DNA of 64,000 nucleotides from UBA2329 sp964577215 (GTDB taxonomy: Bacteria; Bacteroidota; Bacteroidia; Chitinophagales; Saprospiraceae): the NCBI GenBank assembly GCA_964577215.1, contig CAZNYK010000002.1, forward strand, positions 1 through 64,000, given 5' to 3'. This document shows positions 63,301 to 64,000 of this stretch, one piece after another. Both the position numbers and the translations under genes were made by a program. A model generated the notes under the pieces. The model ran no database searches. It was not told the DNA's origin and worked only from the letters and a program-made list of their open reading frames with translations. Position 1 is the stretch's first letter. Every line of letters starts with the position of its first letter.

Positions 63301-63392
63301 GTATTGATCTGCACGGGCTTCCCTGTGGGGTGTATTTGCTTGAAGTTGAGCGGAGTGGGAAGGTGTACAGGGCAAGGGTAGTGAAGGTGTAA
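60351..63392 (+). CDS. Glycine-rich, multi-PKD surface protein with T9SS sorting domain
   Basis: 1013 residues from the ATG at 60351, signal peptide LPLLFLFPFTGAAQ. Residues about 20-210 are beta-rich (NASTFSAGNRVLLIQMKGAE). Residues about 214-384 are strongly glycine-rich (GGGGGNDHNSGGGGGG; DGAGGGGAGGSIII; PGGGGAGGRIIVPA). An Ig-like domain is followed by five PKD domains, with WHFGDGSGSQDSSPTHTY, WDFGDGANSSNANPAHTY and WLFGDGNSSQEISPVHTY as clear copies. A T9SS sorting domain starts at LTVFPNPAHDLL and ends GKVYRARVVKV. Probably a cell-surface or secreted adhesive or structural protein; no catalytic domain is seen. Alone between yggS and prfC. Confidence 0.9.
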   Translation: MRKLLPLLFLFPFTGAAQTLIGGVVNEYAVVTGIDYCAATVSVNNASTFSAGNRVLLIQMKGAEINASNTSAFGTITNLNSAGLYEWGTVESITGNGVLLQNTLVNVYDISGNVQLIKVPQYTDAVVTAPLSAPAWNGNTGGVLALEVSGQLTLQADVDLSGKGFRGAATGITQANNCTWLANQNDYFYALNNWRGAAKGEGIAAFITGAEAGRGAQANGGGGGNDHNSGGGGGGHLNAGGQGGNNNEPATFGCDGDFPGIGGRAVTNAGERLFLGGGAGAGHDNNDLGTDGGNGGGIILIAAGSITGNGYKLMANGASAANSLSDGAGGGGAGGSIIISAETVTNLGFEAKGGNGGNADNGNAPRCMGPGGGGAGGRIIVPASVTVPAASFAPGQNGQSINSTACSAGPNGAQAGLAGALETLQLPFPEGNTPAVAPAFSNQPASAGYCAGDTVVLSATVSGAGLGYQWQFNTGSGFQDLQNGPGFSGAQTPTLSILNVNASASGHQFRLLVSSPCFPSLTSDAATLTVTPLPEADFGFMVNGNAVQFSNNSAGADTFQWHFGDGSGSQDSSPTHTYTGSGAFTVHLIAFNTCGADTASATIPITTAPTAGFSAAPQSGCAPLTVAFNSSASANADAYLWLFPGGQPASSALPGPQVVYDQPGSYGVTLIVSNAAGEDTLVLEQYVSVEGPPEASFNAQPAGGFSFNFANTSQSATNYQWDFGDGANSSNANPAHTYASPGVYSVVLTAMNACGSDTYTTSITAGQPPSAAFGQSAAEGCAPVAVQFSDLSTGFYTTRQWSFPGGNPATSDLAAPTVIYAMPGVYEVALTVDGPLGSATFTRSTAVQVYTFPEPGFTYAINGNTVTFENTSSNAVSYSWLFGDGNSSQEISPVHTYAAPGVYTVTLNAERPFCAASTSATVFISTTTSTTETGKSDDLTVFPNPAHDLLHLRWKDAATQPARYRLWNAAGMLVKDGILPAAGSIDLHGLPCGVYLLEVERSGKVYRARVVKV

Positions 63393-63441
63393 GAAAAAAC
63401 CCTACCTTCGCCCCTCATTTTTTGAATACCGATTTCCGCAC

Positions 63442-64000
63442 ATGGATTTTATTGAAGAATTGCATCGCCGGCGCACCTTCGGCATCATCAGCCACCCCGA
63501 CGCCGGAAAAACCACGCTTACTGAAAAGTTGCTGCTCTTCGGCGGCGCCATACAGATAGCCGGCGCCGTCAAGTCGAACAAAATCAAACGCAGCGCCACC
63601 TCGGATTTCATGGAAATCGAGCGGCAGCGTGGTATTTCCGTGGCTACATCGGTAATGGCGTTCGATTACAAACACCTGAAGATCAACATACTCGATACGC
63701 CGGGCCACCAGGATTTTGCGGAAGACACCTACCGGACGCTCACTGCGGTAGACAGCGCCATAGTAGTGATAGACGTAGCCAAAGGCGTAGAATCACAAAC
63801 CGAAAAATTGGTGGAAGTTTGCCGTATGCGCAACACCCCGATCATTGTCTTTATCAATAAATTAGACCGGGAAGGCAAAGACGCCTTCGACCTCCTGGAT
63901 GAAGTAGAACAAAAACTCGGCCTCAGGGTACGTCCGCTGAGTTGGCCCATCGGCATGGGGCAGCGCTTTAAGGGAGTTTACAGCATGTACGAGCAAAAGT
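63442..64000 (+). CDS. prfC: Peptide chain release factor 3 (truncated by window end)
   Basis: The 186 visible residues are the GTPase domain of RF3, which recycles RF1 and RF2 from the ribosome after termination. MDFIEELHRRRTFGIISHPD, P-loop HPDAGKTTLTEKL, switch ISVATSVMAFDY, G3 LDTPGHQDFAEDTYR and G4 FINKLDREGKD all match RF3 rather than EF-G (EDTYRTL is typical). The frame is open at the window edge. The start ATG at 63442 lies 49 bp after the surface-protein gene. Confidence 0.95.
   Translation, partial: MDFIEELHRRRTFGIISHPDAGKTTLTEKLLLFGGAIQIAGAVKSNKIKRSATSDFMEIERQRGISVATSVMAFDYKHLKINILDTPGHQDFAEDTYRTLTAVDSAIVVIDVAKGVESQTEKLVEVCRMRNTPIIVFINKLDREGKDAFDLLDEVEQKLGLRVRPLSWPIGMGQRFKGVYSMYEQK

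Overview
The window looks like a draft chromosome segment from a Bacteroidota member, most probably class Saprospiria (Lewinella/Haliscomenobacter-like). Support: three secreted proteins ending in type IX secretion (T9SS) sorting domains, a PorP/SprF-family protein, many Bacteroidota-style lipoproteins, TAnnTTTG-type promoters with TTG about 20 bases upstream, and a medium-GC base composition. The taxon is inferred from gene content only. Three runs of exactly 100 N (1137-1236, 4514-4613, 5803-5902) are scaffold gaps and break four or five genes, all in the first 6 kb.

1-5.2 kb, minus strand: a probable beta-mannoside operon, in transcription order a sugar-binding lipoprotein, two ABC permeases, a GH130 glycoside phosphorylase and a helical DDxARAL protein. 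5.4-6.5 kb: the 5' part of a histone-deacetylase-like gene and, beyond a gap, the 3' part of an outer-membrane barrel gene. 6.5-9.6 kb: two tandem M43 (cytophagalysin-type) secreted metalloproteases. 9.8-13.1 kb: a three-gene cassette I cannot match to a named system (coiled-coil protein; membrane protein with PspA-like helices; periplasmic binding protein fused to OmpA), closed by a strong terminator. 13.2-17.1 kb: a NagB-LmbE fusion and a sodium/solute symporter.

17-31 kb, mostly minus strand: DUF4340 protein, M28 peptidase, an NlpC/P60 protein that has lost its catalytic cysteine, a PorP/SprF protein (plus strand), a RibBA with a degenerate GTP cyclohydrolase half read with two glycosyltransferases, an M1 peptidase, an FbpA-like lipoprotein, an FkbM methyltransferase and an O-antigen ligase/polymerase. 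31-36.4 kb: saccharopine-dehydrogenase-like protein, Ndk, NrnA-like DHH phosphoesterase, FKBP lipoprotein, RF2 with its programmed +1 frameshift, and a Lon-N-domain protein. 36.6-45.7 kb: an alpha-2-macroglobulin-like lipoprotein of 1869 residues with a thioester and a secreted WG-repeat protein of 1110 residues. 45.7-48.2 kb: MazG-like protein and two unknowns.

48.2-49.2 kb carries no convincing gene. It is AT-rich on the left with a 17-bp direct repeat, and on the right holds seven consecutive inverted repeats, several of them one stem nested in another. It leads into a TPR-CHAT protein whose catalytic histidine is replaced by proline. 51.6-64 kb: peroxiredoxin-like protein, DUF4870-type membrane protein, BNR/VPS10-like secreted protein, Uma2 nuclease-fold protein, threonine dehydratase, oligopeptidase B, YggS, a glycine-rich PKD/T9SS surface protein and the start of prfC.

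Best candidates for something undescribed: the hairpin array at 48557-49093, the 9847-13144 envelope cassette, and three gene spacers made of degenerate 7-8 bp tandem repeats. I saw no tRNA, rRNA, CRISPR array, insertion sequence or prophage.
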